Shown: positions 1-9,942, numbered from the stretch's first letter. The stretch is DNA of 64,000 bases from Rhodopseudomonas pseudopalustris (GCF_900110435.1 NZ_FODT01000003.1:186001-250000), one strand, 5' to 3'. Made by a program: numbers and translations. Notes: generated by a model not told the origin, from the letters alone.

Positions 1-100
1 CGATCTTGCTGGTGCCGATGTCGAGCGACGCCACCATCGCAGTCCGATGCGGCGGCATCGGGCGGGTTTTCGGCGTCTGAGTGCGATCGAAGCCGGTCAC
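1..100 (-). CDS. ftsA: Cell division protein FtsA (N-terminal fragment)
   Basis: This is the first 33 codons of FtsA, the actin-like protein that tethers FtsZ filaments to the membrane at the division site; the rest lies beyond the left edge. The visible peptide contains VASLDIGTSKI, the phosphate-1 loop of the actin fold. The likely start is GTG at 100, which overlaps the ftsQ TGA stop (GTGA), indicating translational coupling. An in-frame ATG at 58 is an alternative start. The position directly after ftsQ is the standard dcw order. Confidence 0.85.
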   Translation of the reverse strand, partial: MTGFDRTQTPKTRPMPPHRTAMVASLDIGTSKI

Positions 101-1089
101 GCGTCACCAGCCTTCTTTTTGGACTTCTTGTCTTTGAACAGTTCTTCGCGCGCTTTCGCAGCGTTGTCCGACAGCCGCACGGTCAATCGATCGGGCAGCC
201 GCATGTCGATCGCGGTGATGTCGCGCGAGAACAGCTTGTCGTCCTGGTCGAGCTTGGTCAGCATCGCCAGCGAATTGCCGACGTCGTGCTCCGGCAATCG
301 GATCACCAGCCCGTTGGTCAGCCAGATATTCCAGCGCCGCTCGCCGATCAGGGCGGCGGCGCGGGTCTGTGCTTGCACCTGCGGATAACGTGCGAGCAGC
401 GCAAGGAAATCTTTCGCGCGGTTGCCTGCTCCGCTGCCCACCACCAGCGGCAGCGACATGAAGCGTCGCGCCACATAGGGCTCCAGCACGGCGCCGTCAT
501 CGGCGATCACCGCGGCGCGGCCGTCGAGCTGCCAGCGCGCGAACGCCGTGCGCTCGACGATATCGATCTGCAGTTCGCCGGGATAGAATTTCAGCACCGT
601 GGCTTCGGCAATCCACGGATTGCCCTTGAGCTTGTCGCGCACCGCCGCAGCGTCGAGGAACAACAGCGACGAGCGGCCGTTGACCCCGCCGATCGCCAGG
701 ATTTCGTCCTGCGTGAGCTGCTTGCGACCGCTGATCGCGACCTGCTCGATACGGAATCCCGCGATGTTGGCGACCGCGTTGCGGGCGTCGTCCATGGCCT
801 GGACGAATTCATCGATATGGCCGCCCTTGACGATGCCGAGCCCGGCGCTGCCGAGCAGGATCACGGCGGTGGCGACGACGCCGATCCGGCGCGGGGTGTA
901 TTTCTCGAGCAGCGCGATGACGCCGCTTGGCTGTTCCGGGCGGGCGAGGTGAGACGGGCGCGGCGGCGGCGGCCTGCGTCGGGACAGCTTGTGACGCAGC
1001 AATGCGACGGCCGCAATGGCGACCGCTTTCAGGTCAGACTGAAACCCCGACAGTCGCGACGACCAGGCGAGGCGCCCTCCACCATGCAT
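97..1089 (-). CDS. ftsQ: Cell division protein FtsQ
   Basis: FtsQ is the bitopic divisome protein that links early and late division proteins through its periplasmic part. The 330-residue product has a basic, proline-rich cytoplasmic N-terminus, one membrane segment at about residues 69-87, a POTRA domain beginning near residue 110 (FRIEQVAISG onward) and the FtsQ beta domain. The C-terminus is lysine-rich. The length is on the long side because of the cytoplasmic tail, so a start further inside is possible. About 280 bases without a gene separate it from ddl, so ftsQA may have its own promoter. Its stop overlaps the ftsA start. Confidence 0.93.
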   Translation of the reverse strand: MHGGGRLAWSSRLSGFQSDLKAVAIAAVALLRHKLSRRRPPPPRPSHLARPEQPSGVIALLEKYTPRRIGVVATAVILLGSAGLGIVKGGHIDEFVQAMDDARNAVANIAGFRIEQVAISGRKQLTQDEILAIGGVNGRSSLLFLDAAAVRDKLKGNPWIAEATVLKFYPGELQIDIVERTAFARWQLDGRAAVIADDGAVLEPYVARRFMSLPLVVGSGAGNRAKDFLALLARYPQVQAQTRAAALIGERRWNIWLTNGLVIRLPEHDVGNSLAMLTKLDQDDKLFSRDITAIDMRLPDRLTVRLSDNAAKAREELFKDKKSKKKAGDA

Positions 1090-1368
1090 TGCTAACGCTC
1101 GTACATGTTATGCCCGCAACCAACCGGGCTCAGGCGCAAGTGGCGTCTCGGCTCTGCACGGAAGTCTGATCGCGAAACGGAAAGTCCGCCCGGTCACGCC
1201 TCGGCAGCCGAGCGCCATGATGCGCGGCCAGCGTTAACCTTCGACCCTCCTGGTAAACAAAAAGTAAAGGCGCCCGGCCCAGGCCAGGATTTGTTATGTT
1301 TCATGAGGGATTTGGGCCATCGCGGTGATATTTTGCAGCGGGTTCCAGCGGAACCCGCACCGCAGGAG

Positions 1369-2358
1369 TTAACGTCGGACGCTTCGTTCGGCGATCGCGA
1401 TCTGGCCGCGCAGGAAGTCGTCGAATGAGATCCCCTGAGCCTTCAGCGCTTTGGGGTAGAGCGACGCTTTGGTCAGGCCCGGCAAAGTGTTGGTCTCGAG
1501 AAAGATCGGGCCGTCGGCGGCGACGATGAAGTCCGATCGCGAATAGCCGCGGCAGCCCATCACCCGGTGCGCCTTCACGGCATAATCCATGATCACCGCG
1601 GAAACCTCGGGCGTGAACCGGCCCGGACAGATCTCCTGGGTCGATTTGGCGAGATATTTCGCTTTGTAATCGAAGCCGCCGTCGGCCGGCACGATCTCGA
1701 CCGGCGGCAGCGCCAGCAGCGCGCCGTCAGCCTGTTCGAGCACACCGCAAGTCGCCTCGACGCCGCAGACGAACGGCTCGATCAGATAGTCCTCGGTCTT
1801 GGCCGCGTTGCGCACCGCGACCAGGTCCTGTTTCGCGTCGATGAAGAACAGGCCGTAGCTGGACCCGTCGCGGGTCGGCTTGGCGATCAGGCGGCCATAC
1901 GTCGCGAGCGCTCTCTCCGCATGGTCGAGCGTGATGCCGGCCGGCGCGCGGATGCCGGCGATCGCGGCGAAGCGCTTGGCGGCGATCTTGTCGAAAGCGA
2001 CGTGAGAGGCCGCGGCCCCGGAACCGGTAAACGGCACGCCGCGCATTTCGCACATCGCCTGCAGTTCGCCGTTCTCGGCGACGCCACCGTGGAGACCGAG
2101 CACCAGCAGGCGCTGTTCCGTCGCCGCGCGATCCAGCGCGCGTTCGAGCGGGCCGATGCCCTCACCCGCCGGATGAAACGACTCCTCGAAGGGCCGCGTA
2201 TGCGCGAGCAGCGCATCGGCTGACACGACGTGCACAAGGTCGTCGTCGTTCCAGAACCACAGCTCGGCGTCGGGCAACGCCGCGTGCAGCGCCTGCGCCG
2301 AAGCCACCGACACCAGCCGCTCTTTGCTGGTGCCGCCGAATAGAATTGTCTGTCGCAT
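1369..2358 (-). CDS. D-alanine--D-alanine ligase family protein, divergent
   Basis: This is an ATP-grasp enzyme of the D-Ala-D-Ala ligase family, which makes the dipeptide used by MurF. The recognisable elements in order are the N-terminal FGGTSKERLVSVASA, LGLHGGVAENGELQ (family LHG..GEDG..Q), FTGSGAAASHVAFDK, the nucleotide-binding IAKPTRDGSSYG, and the C-terminal GYSRSDF and LETNTLPGLTKASL. The metal and catalytic Arg, Glu and Asn positions appear to be present. The canonical GED is changed to AEN, so the protein is not a textbook DdlB. It sits where ddlB normally lies, upstream of ftsQ. It could be the main ligase or a paralogue, and specificity cannot be read from sequence. Confidence 0.8.
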   Translation of the reverse strand: MRQTILFGGTSKERLVSVASAQALHAALPDAELWFWNDDDLVHVVSADALLAHTRPFEESFHPAGEGIGPLERALDRAATEQRLLVLGLHGGVAENGELQAMCEMRGVPFTGSGAAASHVAFDKIAAKRFAAIAGIRAPAGITLDHAERALATYGRLIAKPTRDGSSYGLFFIDAKQDLVAVRNAAKTEDYLIEPFVCGVEATCGVLEQADGALLALPPVEIVPADGGFDYKAKYLAKSTQEICPGRFTPEVSAVIMDYAVKAHRVMGCRGYSRSDFIVAADGPIFLETNTLPGLTKASLYPKALKAQGISFDDFLRGQIAIAERSVRR

Positions 2359-2528
2359 CGATCGGTCCGCCGCGCGGTCCCTGTTGGATCAGAATGGTCC
2401 GTGAATTTCCGCGGGCCGGCGCCGGCGCAATGTCCTCGATTTGTCTGATTCGGAGAAGCCGCGACCCGAGGTTTTCGAGCGACGTGGGCGCCGGTTTACG
2501 TCAGCTCAGCCATGCGTCGCACGAGAAT

Positions 2529-3848
2529 CTATCGCGCACGTCGCAGGCAGACCATGCCCCAGCCGAGCAGCGCCACGATCGCGAGCGTCGCCAGCCCGAT
2601 CACGCGCAACGGCTGCCACACCCCGCCTTCGGTGCCGACCATGCCGAGCCACATCAGGCCAGCCCACGTGATCAGCAGCGGCACGACCTTCACTGCTCCG
2701 CTACGCCGCCACGCGTCGAACTGCACCACCGCCACCAGCGGCGCGACGAACGCGACGTAGTTCGGTTGCGACACCGAGAGCATCACCGGCAACGCCGCGC
2801 ACAGGATCGCGCCGCCGATCAGCAGCGCCTCGGACGCCGGCGGCTGCGGACCGGTCAGCCGCCAGAACCGGCCATGTCCGATCCACAGCAGCGCCCCGGC
2901 GAAGGCGACGTTGAAAACCAACTGCCCGGCTGTTGCGAAGGCCGGCAGCGTGTCCGCCCCGGGCAGACCGCCCGCGCCGATCCGCGCCAGCATCGCGCCG
3001 ATGCTCAGCATGTCATAGGACGTGAACGTGATCTCGGCGGCGATCTTGTCGTTGGGCACGCCGGTGAAGATGCCGCTGAGATGCTGCGTCCACATCGCTG
3101 TGTAGAGCTTCACCACTTCGGCGGGACCAAGGCACAGCATCGGCACCACGAACAGGAACACCAGACTGAAGCCGGCGGTGGCGAGCACCGTCTTCACATC
3201 CCGCCGCAGCAACGGAAACAGCAGCAGCGCCAACGGGAACAGCTTGATGGTGAAACCGATCGCCAATGCGCAGGCGGCCGCATAGATCCGGCCCTGAACA
3301 TAGAGCACGAGGAAACCCACCATCGTCAGCAACACCAACGCGCTCGGCTGACCACGGCCGAGCCCGTCGCCGAAGAACGGCAACAGCATCGCCAGCGGTC
3401 CGATCCGCAGCATCCACCACGCATTCCAGTTACGCTGTTCGAATGGCGGCGTTGCGCCCCGTTCGAGCGCCCTCGCCCACCAGTCGATCGCGAGCAACAG
3501 CGCGAGCGCACTGATCGCGTACCAGACCGCCACCGCCATCTTCAGCGGCAGCGCCCAGGCCGGTTGCGGAAAGCCGTCGAGCGGATACGCGAACGGCCCC
3601 ATCAACAGCGCGAAGGTCGGCGGGTAGTGATAGGTCCAGCCGTGATGATCGGCAACTTCATATAACGGATAGCCGGTCCACACCGCCCATCCGGCGCGGA
3701 AGAACACCTGAACGTCGCCGAGCCCCTGAACCGCCGAGCGCTGCACCACGATCGGCAGATAGATGCACAGCGCCAGAGCGACGCCGGCGATCAGCGCGAT
3801 CTCATACCAGTGCAATTGCCGCAAGCGCGGCGCGAACTGTCTTTGCAA
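2529..3848 (-). CDS. GT87/DUF2029-type membrane glycosyltransferase
   Basis: This 439-residue polytopic protein resembles the GT87 (DUF2029, PimE-like) family, which uses polyprenyl-phosphate sugars on the periplasmic face. An N-terminal membrane segment at about residues 17-35 is followed by a loop with DVQVFFRAGWAVWTG, PLYE and HYPP, the usual arrangement of an acidic residue and a Y-PP motif in this family. Many hydrophobic helices follow (roughly ten). The gene lies inside the dcw cluster between ddl and murB, in the same orientation, 170 bases upstream of ddl. It is not a standard dcw member. The sugar and acceptor are unknown, and a role in envelope glycosylation is inference only. Confidence 0.75.
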   Translation of the reverse strand: MQRQFAPRLRQLHWYEIALIAGVALALCIYLPIVVQRSAVQGLGDVQVFFRAGWAVWTGYPLYEVADHHGWTYHYPPTFALLMGPFAYPLDGFPQPAWALPLKMAVAVWYAISALALLLAIDWWARALERGATPPFEQRNWNAWWMLRIGPLAMLLPFFGDGLGRGQPSALVLLTMVGFLVLYVQGRIYAAACALAIGFTIKLFPLALLLFPLLRRDVKTVLATAGFSLVFLFVVPMLCLGPAEVVKLYTAMWTQHLSGIFTGVPNDKIAAEITFTSYDMLSIGAMLARIGAGGLPGADTLPAFATAGQLVFNVAFAGALLWIGHGRFWRLTGPQPPASEALLIGGAILCAALPVMLSVSQPNYVAFVAPLVAVVQFDAWRRSGAVKVVPLLITWAGLMWLGMVGTEGGVWQPLRVIGLATLAIVALLGWGMVCLRRAR

Positions 3849-4141
3849 CGAGATCGCTCCAGTGAAAGCCCCGGTGCGGATGCCACACCGGCTTGGCGGA
3901 ACCGTGGCGGTCCGGTGTGGCAGCCTGTGCGGAACTCACCAGAGGGGACGGTAAAGACTGACACGGCGTTCTTGCACCTGTCTATCGCCTCGAAGCTGCG
4001 CAGCCAGCCGGGCGGAGTTCCACTCGATGGACGGAACGCGCGGAAACCGCCAATGTCCGACGCGCAAAGCTGGACCCGCCGCCGATTCGGCAGCGATGCC
4101 GTGAAGCCGGCAATGCGACGATCTATGCTACGGGAACCAAG

Positions 4142-4978
4142 ATGATCAGGGCCTGGCTCGACCTACCCACCATCGGCACCTTCGTGACGCTGGCGCTGCT
4201 GTATTACGGCATCGCCGGTTTGCTCGTCATCGTGACTTTCGTTTCGCCGCTGCGCGGACCGATCTCCAGGCTGAACGGCGTGGTCGGGCCGTTCTTCTCG
4301 TCGGTGGCGGTGCTGTTCGGATTGCTCACCGGCTTTCTCGGCTACGACGTCACCGAGCGCAATCGCCAGGCCGCTCGCGCGGTGCAGAGCGAGGCCGGCG
4401 AACTACAAAACGTCTATACGCTCAGCATCGCATCTGTCACCGACATGCGCGCGATCCGGATTGCGCTCAAGGGTTACGCTGCATCCGTGCTCGACGACGA
4501 ATGGCCGGCGACCCGCGGCGAGAGCGCGCCGCGCACCAATGCGGCCTACGATAGCTTTTTGAGCTCACTCAGCGAGCCCGCGATCAGCCGCGACGCCAGC
4601 GCCGTGGTGCATGCAGCCATGCTCAACGCCGCGGTGCGGGTCGGCACCGCGCGCAACGCACGGCTCAGCCTGTCGACCGATCGCACCAGCGATCTGAAAT
4701 GGATCTCGGTGCTGATCCTCGGCGTGATCACGCAGGTGGCGCTGACGCTGGTACACCTCGATAAGCCGCGCGCGATGCTCGCGGCGCTGACGGTGTTCGC
4801 CACCGGCGCAATCGTCGCACTCGGATTGATCGCGCTTCAGGAAGATCCGTTCAGCGGCGTTTTCCGGGTGTCGTCGGTGCCGATCGAGCGCCTGTTGTTA
4901 CTGCCCGACACCCCGCAGACGCCAGGAGGCCCGCTACCTCTGACGCCGCCGACGTCACCTCCGGCACCGGCGAAATAG
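4142..4978 (+). CDS. DUF4239 (bestrophin-like) membrane protein
   Basis: This 278-residue membrane protein matches the pattern of DUF4239, a bestrophin-like family of unknown function. Two N-terminal hydrophobic segments (about residues 14-38 and 48-66) are followed by the conserved patch TGFLGYDVTERNRQAARAV, a soluble helical middle and two more hydrophobic helices near residues 185-235. The tail is rich in proline and threonine. It is the only plus-strand gene inside the minus-strand dcw block. The roughly 290 bases before it (3849-4141) show no recognisable gene. The start is ATG at 4142, preceded by a weak GGGAACC site. Confidence 0.75.
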   Translation: MIRAWLDLPTIGTFVTLALLYYGIAGLLVIVTFVSPLRGPISRLNGVVGPFFSSVAVLFGLLTGFLGYDVTERNRQAARAVQSEAGELQNVYTLSIASVTDMRAIRIALKGYAASVLDDEWPATRGESAPRTNAAYDSFLSSLSEPAISRDASAVVHAAMLNAAVRVGTARNARLSLSTDRTSDLKWISVLILGVITQVALTLVHLDKPRAMLAALTVFATGAIVALGLIALQEDPFSGVFRVSSVPIERLLLLPDTPQTPGGPLPLTPPTSPPAPAK

Positions 4979-5023
4979 AGCCTGATCCCGAACTGGACGC
5001 CGGTTATCGGAAGAGATCAGGCC
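4978..5023. repeat. Degenerate copy of a dispersed GATCCCGAAAAGTGG-type repeat
   Basis: The segment reads as a diverged version of the element at 58072-58136 and at 37234-37290. All three share a GATC-cGAA core, a central CCGGTTaTCGG-like block and an AGATCA end. It lies in the short convergent space between the DUF4239 gene and murB. Confidence 0.5.
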
Positions 5024-5035
5024 CGATCAACAAGC

Positions 5036-5968
5036 TCAGCGCGCCGCGTCGACGGCCACGCCGATCCGCTTGATTTCCCACTGCAACTCGATGCCCGACT
5101 GCGCCTTGACGCGTTCACGAACGGTTTCGCCCAGCGTCTCGATGTCTGCTGCGGTCGCGTCGCTGGTGTTGATCAGGAAGTTGCAATGCATCTCGGAGAC
5201 CTGCGCGCCGCCGACCCGCAGTCCACGGCAGCCAGCGGCGTCGATCAGTTTCCACGCGCTGTTGTCGGGCGGATTCTTGAAGGTCGAGCCGCCGGTCTTC
5301 TCGCGCACCGGCTGCGCCAATTCGCGATGCGCCTGCACCTCGTTCATCTTGGCGCGGATCGCATCGGGGGACGCAGGCGTACCGCGAAACCGCGCCGAGG
5401 TGAAGATCAGCGCCGGATCCGCACCGCTGTGGCGATAGCTGAACTGCATGTCGGCGTTGCCCAGCACGCGCCGGTTGCCGCTGCGGTCGAACGCGGTGGC
5501 GTCGATCAGCGCGTCTTTGGTTTCGCGGCCATTGGCGCCGGCGTTCATCCGCAACGCGCCGCCGACCGTGCCGGGAATTCCAAAATAGAATTCGAGTCCG
5601 CCGAGTTTGGCGGCCGCCGCCGTCTCGGCGACGCGCTTGTCGAGCGCGGCCGCGCCGGCATATACGATCTCGCCATCGGCACGCGTGTCTCCGAAGCCGC
5701 GCGGCGCGAGCCGGATCACCACACCCGGCAGTCCGCCGTCGCGCACGATCAGATTGGAGCCGACGCCGATACACAGCATCGGCACCTCCGTCGGCAATCG
5801 CGACAGGAAGTAACCGAGATCGTCCTCGTCCGCCGGCGTGAACAGCGCCTGCGCCGGGCCGCCGACGCGAAACCAGGTCAGCGGCGCCAGCGGCTCGTTG
5901 CCGAGCAGCCGGCCGCGCAACGACGGCATCGCCGCTTTGAGGTCGGGCGTGATGTCGGGAAAGCTCAT
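5036..5968 (-). CDS. murB: UDP-N-acetylenolpyruvoylglucosamine reductase MurB
   Basis: MurB reduces UDP-GlcNAc-enolpyruvate to UDP-MurNAc with NADPH and FAD in the cytoplasm. The 310-residue product has TWFRVGGPA at the FAD domain start, [13 protein letters not shown] (FAD pyrophosphate loop), [18 protein letters not shown], and the YRHS segment with tyrosine and serine near the active site. The catalytic loop GGSTFKNP carries the serine that protonates the substrate. The C-terminal [14 protein letters not shown] is also typical. This is the shorter type lacking an extra loop insertion. The gene starts 37 bases after the murC stop, in the same transcript. Confidence 0.96.
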   Translation of the reverse strand: MSFPDITPDLKAAMPSLRGRLLGNEPLAPLTWFRVGGPAQALFTPADEDDLGYFLSRLPTEVPMLCIGVGSNLIVRDGGLPGVVIRLAPRGFGDTRADGEIVYAGAAALDKRVAETAAAAKLGGLEFYFGIPGTVGGALRMNAGANGRETKDALIDATAFDRSGNRRVLGNADMQFSYRHSGADPALIFTSARFRGTPASPDAIRAKMNEVQAHRELAQPVREKTGGSTFKNPPDNSAWKLIDAAGCRGLRVGGAQVSEMHCNFLINTSDATAADIETLGETVRERVKAQSGIELQWEIKRIGVAVDAAR

Positions 5969-6005
5969 TGGCGCCGTCGCCGTCGACGCATGAGAACGCT
6001 CGCCA

Positions 6006-7409
6006 TCACCCCAGCGCCTTCAATTCGCCGGGCAGCGCATAGGCCCATTGGGTGATGTTGCCGGCGCCGAGGCAGACCACATAGTCGCCGCTCCTGGCGA
6101 CGCCGGCGACCACGCCCGCCAGCGACGCGGAATCCTGCAACGGGATCACTTCGCGATGGCCGTGGGCGCGCAGGCCGAGCACGAAATGATCGCGGTCGAT
6201 GCCGGCGATCGGCGCCTCGCCGGCCGGATAGACGTCGGCGACGATCACGGTGTCGGCGTCGTTGAAACAGGTGCAGAATTCCTCGAACAACGACTGCAGG
6301 CGCGTGAAGCGATGCGGCTGCACCACGGCGATCACCTTCGCCGAGGTCGATTGTCGCGCCGCCTTCAGCACCGCCGCGATCTCGACCGGGTGGTGGCCGT
6401 AATCGTCGATGATGGTGACGCCGTTCCATTCGCCGGTCTTGGTGAAGCGTCGCCGCACGCCGCCGAACGCCGCCAGCGCCTTGCGGATGGTGTCGTCGGA
6501 CAGGCCGAGTTCATGCGCCACGGCAATCGCAGCCACGGCATTCAGCGCGTTGTGCGGCCCCGGCATCGGCAGCATCAGATCGGTGATCTCATGCGCGGTG
6601 CCGGCCTTGCGGTCGCGGAACGCGACCTTGAAGGTCGAGCCCGCGCCCGAGGGTTTGAGATCGAGCAGCCGTGCGTCGGCCTGCGGATTCTCGCCATAGG
6701 TGATGATGCGGCGATCCTCGATCTTGCCGACCAGCGCCTGCACCACCGGATGGTCGATGCACATCACCGCGAAGCCATAGAACGGCACGTTCTCGACAAA
6801 GATCCGAAACGCGTCCTGCACCGCATCGAACGTCTTGAAGTGATCGAGATGTTCGGGATCGACATTGGTGACGACGGCGACGTCGGCCGGCAGCTTCAGG
6901 AAGGTGCCGTCGCTCTCGTCGGCCTCGACCACCATCCAGTCGCCGGCGCCAAGCCGCGCATTGGTGCCATAGGCGTTGATGATGCCGCCGTTGATCACGG
7001 TCGGATCGACGTCGCCGGCGTCGAGCAACGCGGCGACCATCGAGGTCGTCGTGGTCTTGCCGTGGGTGCCGGCGATCGCGATGCAGCTCTTCAGCCGCAT
7101 TAGTTCGGCCAGCATCTCGGCGCGGCGCACCACCGGAATGCGCTGCGCACGCGCCGCCAACAGCTCCGGATTGTCACGCTTGATCGCGGTCGACACGACG
7201 AGCACGTCGGCGCCGGCGATGTTGTCGGCCTTGTGGCCGACGCTGATGGCAATGCCTTTCTCGCGCAGCCGATTGACGTTGGCGCTCTCGGATGCGTCGG
7301 ACCCCTGCACGGTGTAGCCGAGATTGCACAGCACCTCGGCGATGCCGCTCATGCCGATACCGCCGATCCCGACGAAATGAATGGGTCCGATCTCGCGCGG
7401 CAGTCTCAT
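6006..7409 (-). CDS. murC: UDP-N-acetylmuramate--L-alanine ligase MurC
   Basis: MurC adds L-alanine to UDP-MurNAc in an ATP-dependent cytoplasmic step. The 467-residue protein begins with the Rossmann-like [15 protein letters not shown]. It has the Mur ligase P-loop [10 protein letters not shown] near residue 110, [10 protein letters not shown], a DPEHLDHF segment, [11 protein letters not shown] in the central domain and [10 protein letters not shown] with PHRFTR in the C-terminal domain. Length and motif order are normal. It lies between murG and murB on the minus strand, separated from murG by about 130 bases. Confidence 0.97.
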   Translation of the reverse strand: MRLPREIGPIHFVGIGGIGMSGIAEVLCNLGYTVQGSDASESANVNRLREKGIAISVGHKADNIAGADVLVVSTAIKRDNPELLAARAQRIPVVRRAEMLAELMRLKSCIAIAGTHGKTTTTSMVAALLDAGDVDPTVINGGIINAYGTNARLGAGDWMVVEADESDGTFLKLPADVAVVTNVDPEHLDHFKTFDAVQDAFRIFVENVPFYGFAVMCIDHPVVQALVGKIEDRRIITYGENPQADARLLDLKPSGAGSTFKVAFRDRKAGTAHEITDLMLPMPGPHNALNAVAAIAVAHELGLSDDTIRKALAAFGGVRRRFTKTGEWNGVTIIDDYGHHPVEIAAVLKAARQSTSAKVIAVVQPHRFTRLQSLFEEFCTCFNDADTVIVADVYPAGEAPIAGIDRDHFVLGLRAHGHREVIPLQDSASLAGVVAGVARSGDYVVCLGAGNITQWAYALPGELKALG

Positions 7410-7541
7410 GGGCGGTTCCCTGGAATCATCGTCCGATCCGGACGGCAGAACAGCGCGGGCGGCCCGAGTCGGGCCGGTGCGCCCCCCTTGGATGCCCCGC
7501 TTCCGCCGGGCGTGACAAGCGTAAATTGGGCTTGAAAAACG

Positions 7542-8642
7542 CTAAATTCGTGCCACTCGCATCACCAGATCGGCGAGCCGGTCGGCCGCGTCGAGCCGGC
7601 CGACCGTGCGGGCCACCGTCGCCATGGCCGTGAGCTTCTGCGGATCGGCGGCGAGCGCGGTGATCTCGGCCGCCAGCCGCTCGGAAGTGAAATCGCCCTG
7701 CACGATCCGGATCGCGCCGCCGGCATCGGCCAACACCCCGGCATTGGCGAACTGGTCCTGATCGAGCGCGCCGGGCAGCGGCACCAGGATCGACGGCCGG
7801 CCGATCGCGCCGAGTTCGGCCACGGTGCCGGCGCCGGAGCGCGACACCACGAGCTGGCTCGCGGCCAGCCGCGCCGGCAGGTCGGAGAAAAACGGCGCGA
7901 GTTCGCACGCGATCTTCAACCGGTCGTAGACCGCGCGGACCCGGGACATGTCTTCGTCGCGGACCTGCTGGGTCAGCGCCAGCCGCCGGAGCAGCGCCGG
8001 ATCGAGTTTGTCCAGCGCTCCCGGCACGATATCGGCCATCACCCGCGCGCCCTGACTGCCGCCGACCACGAGCAGCCGCAGTGGCCCCTCTGCATCGAGC
8101 GGCGCAAACGGCACCGCGGCGGCGGCGAGGATGGCCGGACGCATCGGCGTGCCGGTGGTGGTGGTCTTGGCGGCGAGTTCGGGATCGCGATCGAGCACGC
8201 CGGGCAGCGAGGTCGCGATCGCGCTGACCCGGCGCGACAGCAGCCGGTTGGCGCGGCCCATTACCGCATTGGCGTCGTGGATCAGGGTCGGGATGCGCAA
8301 CGCGCGCGCCGCGAACAACGGCGGCAGCGTCGGATAGCCGCCGAAGCCGATCACGGCGGCCGGCCTCAGGCGCATCATCAGGCCGATCGCCAGCGCCGTG
8401 CCGGCGCCGAGCATCACGCCGGTGCGCGCCAGCGCCCATGGCGTCCTGCCGCGCACGGTCTCGCTCGGCACCACGTCGATCATGTCGGCGGAAAACAGGC
8501 CGCTGTAGCGCATCGCGCGGCTGTCTGTGACCAGGCGCACGCGCAGGCCACGCTTCATCAGCACGACACCGAGCGCTTCGGCGGGGAACAGATGCCCGCC
8601 GGTGCCGCCCGCCGCCAGAAGGATGAGAGGCGCTTCGCTCAT
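7542..8642 (-). CDS. murG: Lipid II synthase (UDP-GlcNAc transferase) MurG
   Basis: MurG transfers GlcNAc from UDP-GlcNAc to lipid I at the inner membrane face, giving lipid II. The N-terminal LLAAGGTGGHLFPAEAL is the GT28 glycine-rich loop. GGSQGARVM, the C-terminal VVSRSGAGTVAELGAIGRPSI and PLPGALDQDQFANA are the donor-binding motifs. The start is placed at ATG 8642 (MSEAPLILL), four bases after the ftsW stop. A longer reading from 8681 would add thirteen residues unlike the family and overlap ftsW by 35 bases. The product is 366 residues. Confidence 0.96.
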   Translation of the reverse strand: MSEAPLILLAAGGTGGHLFPAEALGVVLMKRGLRVRLVTDSRAMRYSGLFSADMIDVVPSETVRGRTPWALARTGVMLGAGTALAIGLMMRLRPAAVIGFGGYPTLPPLFAARALRIPTLIHDANAVMGRANRLLSRRVSAIATSLPGVLDRDPELAAKTTTTGTPMRPAILAAAAVPFAPLDAEGPLRLLVVGGSQGARVMADIVPGALDKLDPALLRRLALTQQVRDEDMSRVRAVYDRLKIACELAPFFSDLPARLAASQLVVSRSGAGTVAELGAIGRPSILVPLPGALDQDQFANAGVLADAGGAIRIVQGDFTSERLAAEITALAADPQKLTAMATVARTVGRLDAADRLADLVMRVARI

Positions 8643-8646
8643 GGCG

Positions 8647-9792
8647 TCACGCGTAGCCCGCCGCCGCGGCGCCCATGGCATTGACCTCGGTCTTGGGCCG
8701 CTGCCGCGTCAGCGCCAGCATCATGCCGACACTATAGGCCAGCGACACCATCGACGAGCCGCCATAGGAAATGAATGGAAGCGTCATCCCCTTGGCCGGG
8801 ATCAGCTGCAGATTGACCGACATGTTGATCGCGGCCTGGATGCCGAACAGGATCGCCAGCCCGGACGCGGCGAAGCGCGCGAACAGATCGTCGGACCGAT
8901 AGGCCCGCGACAACGTCCGCATCACGATGAAAGTGAACAGCGCCAGCAGCGCCAGGCACAGGATGATGCCGAACTCCTCGGCCGCGACCGCGAACACGAA
9001 GTCGGTGTGACTGTCCGGCAGGCTGCGCTTGGCAATGCCCTCGCCCGGCCCAAGCCCGAGCCAACCGCCATTGCTGAACGCTTCACTGGCCATGTCGACC
9101 TGGAAAGTATCGCCCGACGCCGGGTTCATGAACCGCTTGATGCGACCAGCGACGTGCGGAACGAACAGATAGGCGGCAAACAGCCCGCCTGCTGCGACGC
9201 CGGCCAAGCCGAACACCCAGACGATCCGCATCCCGGCGATGAAGAACAGCGCGCCCCACACCATCAGCACCAGCATGGTCTGGCCGAAATCCGGCTCCAG
9301 AATCAGAAGCGTCACCAGCGTCAGCAGCAGCACCAGCGACATCGACGTCGCCGGCATTTCCGGCCGCCGCGCTGCTTCCGAGAACAGCCACGCCGCCAGC
9401 ACCACGAAGGCCGGCTTGGCGATTTCCGAGGCCTGGATGTTGACGCCGAGCAGGGTGATCCAGCGCCGCGAGCCCTTCACTTCCGGGCCGAACATCAACG
9501 TCGCGATGATCAGCACGATGCTGACGGCGAACACGATCAGCGCGGCGCGCCGGATCTGTCGCGGCGACAGGAACGACACGCCGATCAGCACGATCAGGGA
9601 CGGCAGCAGGAACAGCACGTGGCGATTGAAGAAGTGGAACGGATCGAGCCCGATCCGCGTCGCGACCGGCGGGGACGCCGCCAGCGACAGGATCACGCCG
9701 GCCAGCATCAGCGCGATCAGCGCCGCCAGCAGCACGCGGTCGACGGTCCACCACCATTCGCTGAACGGGGTGCGTTGTTCACGGGAAATCAT
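8647..9792 (-). CDS. ftsW: Lipid II polymerase FtsW (SEDS family)
   Basis: FtsW is the SEDS-family peptidoglycan glycosyltransferase that works with FtsI at the septum. The 381-residue protein has about ten membrane segments. Typical motifs are the FHFFNRHVLFLLPS region, GSRRWI near residue 130, EPDFGQTM (SEDS conserved acidic loop), GLGPGEGIAKRSLPDSHTDF and the late ISYGGSSMVSL. It lies between murD and murG, with only four bases to murG. The N-terminal cytoplasmic segment is short. Confidence 0.96.
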   Translation of the reverse strand: MISREQRTPFSEWWWTVDRVLLAALIALMLAGVILSLAASPPVATRIGLDPFHFFNRHVLFLLPSLIVLIGVSFLSPRQIRRAALIVFAVSIVLIIATLMFGPEVKGSRRWITLLGVNIQASEIAKPAFVVLAAWLFSEAARRPEMPATSMSLVLLLTLVTLLILEPDFGQTMLVLMVWGALFFIAGMRIVWVFGLAGVAAGGLFAAYLFVPHVAGRIKRFMNPASGDTFQVDMASEAFSNGGWLGLGPGEGIAKRSLPDSHTDFVFAVAAEEFGIILCLALLALFTFIVMRTLSRAYRSDDLFARFAASGLAILFGIQAAINMSVNLQLIPAKGMTLPFISYGGSSMVSLAYSVGMMLALTRQRPKTEVNAMGAAAAGYA

Positions 9793-9899
9793 CGGCCGTC
9801 CTGGGCAAAGGGTTCGCCCATTGGTGCGCTTGCGTGGTTGCCAAGAGGTTAACAGGATTGGACGGAAGCGAGGTTGTGAACCGGCAACCAGAAAAAGCT

Positions 9900-9932
9900 G
9901 TCATCCCCCGCGAACGCGGGCGATGACCTCGG
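9900..9932. repeat. Short copy of a TCATCCCCGCG...GCGGGGATGA palindromic repeat
   Basis: A palindrome with TGTCATCCCCCGCG on one side and CGCGGGCGATGACC on the other sits in the 150-base space between murD and ftsW. It looks like one end of the longer elements at 38643-38742 and 49845-49945. Confidence 0.55.
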
Positions 9933-9942
9933 TGGTTGTGGA

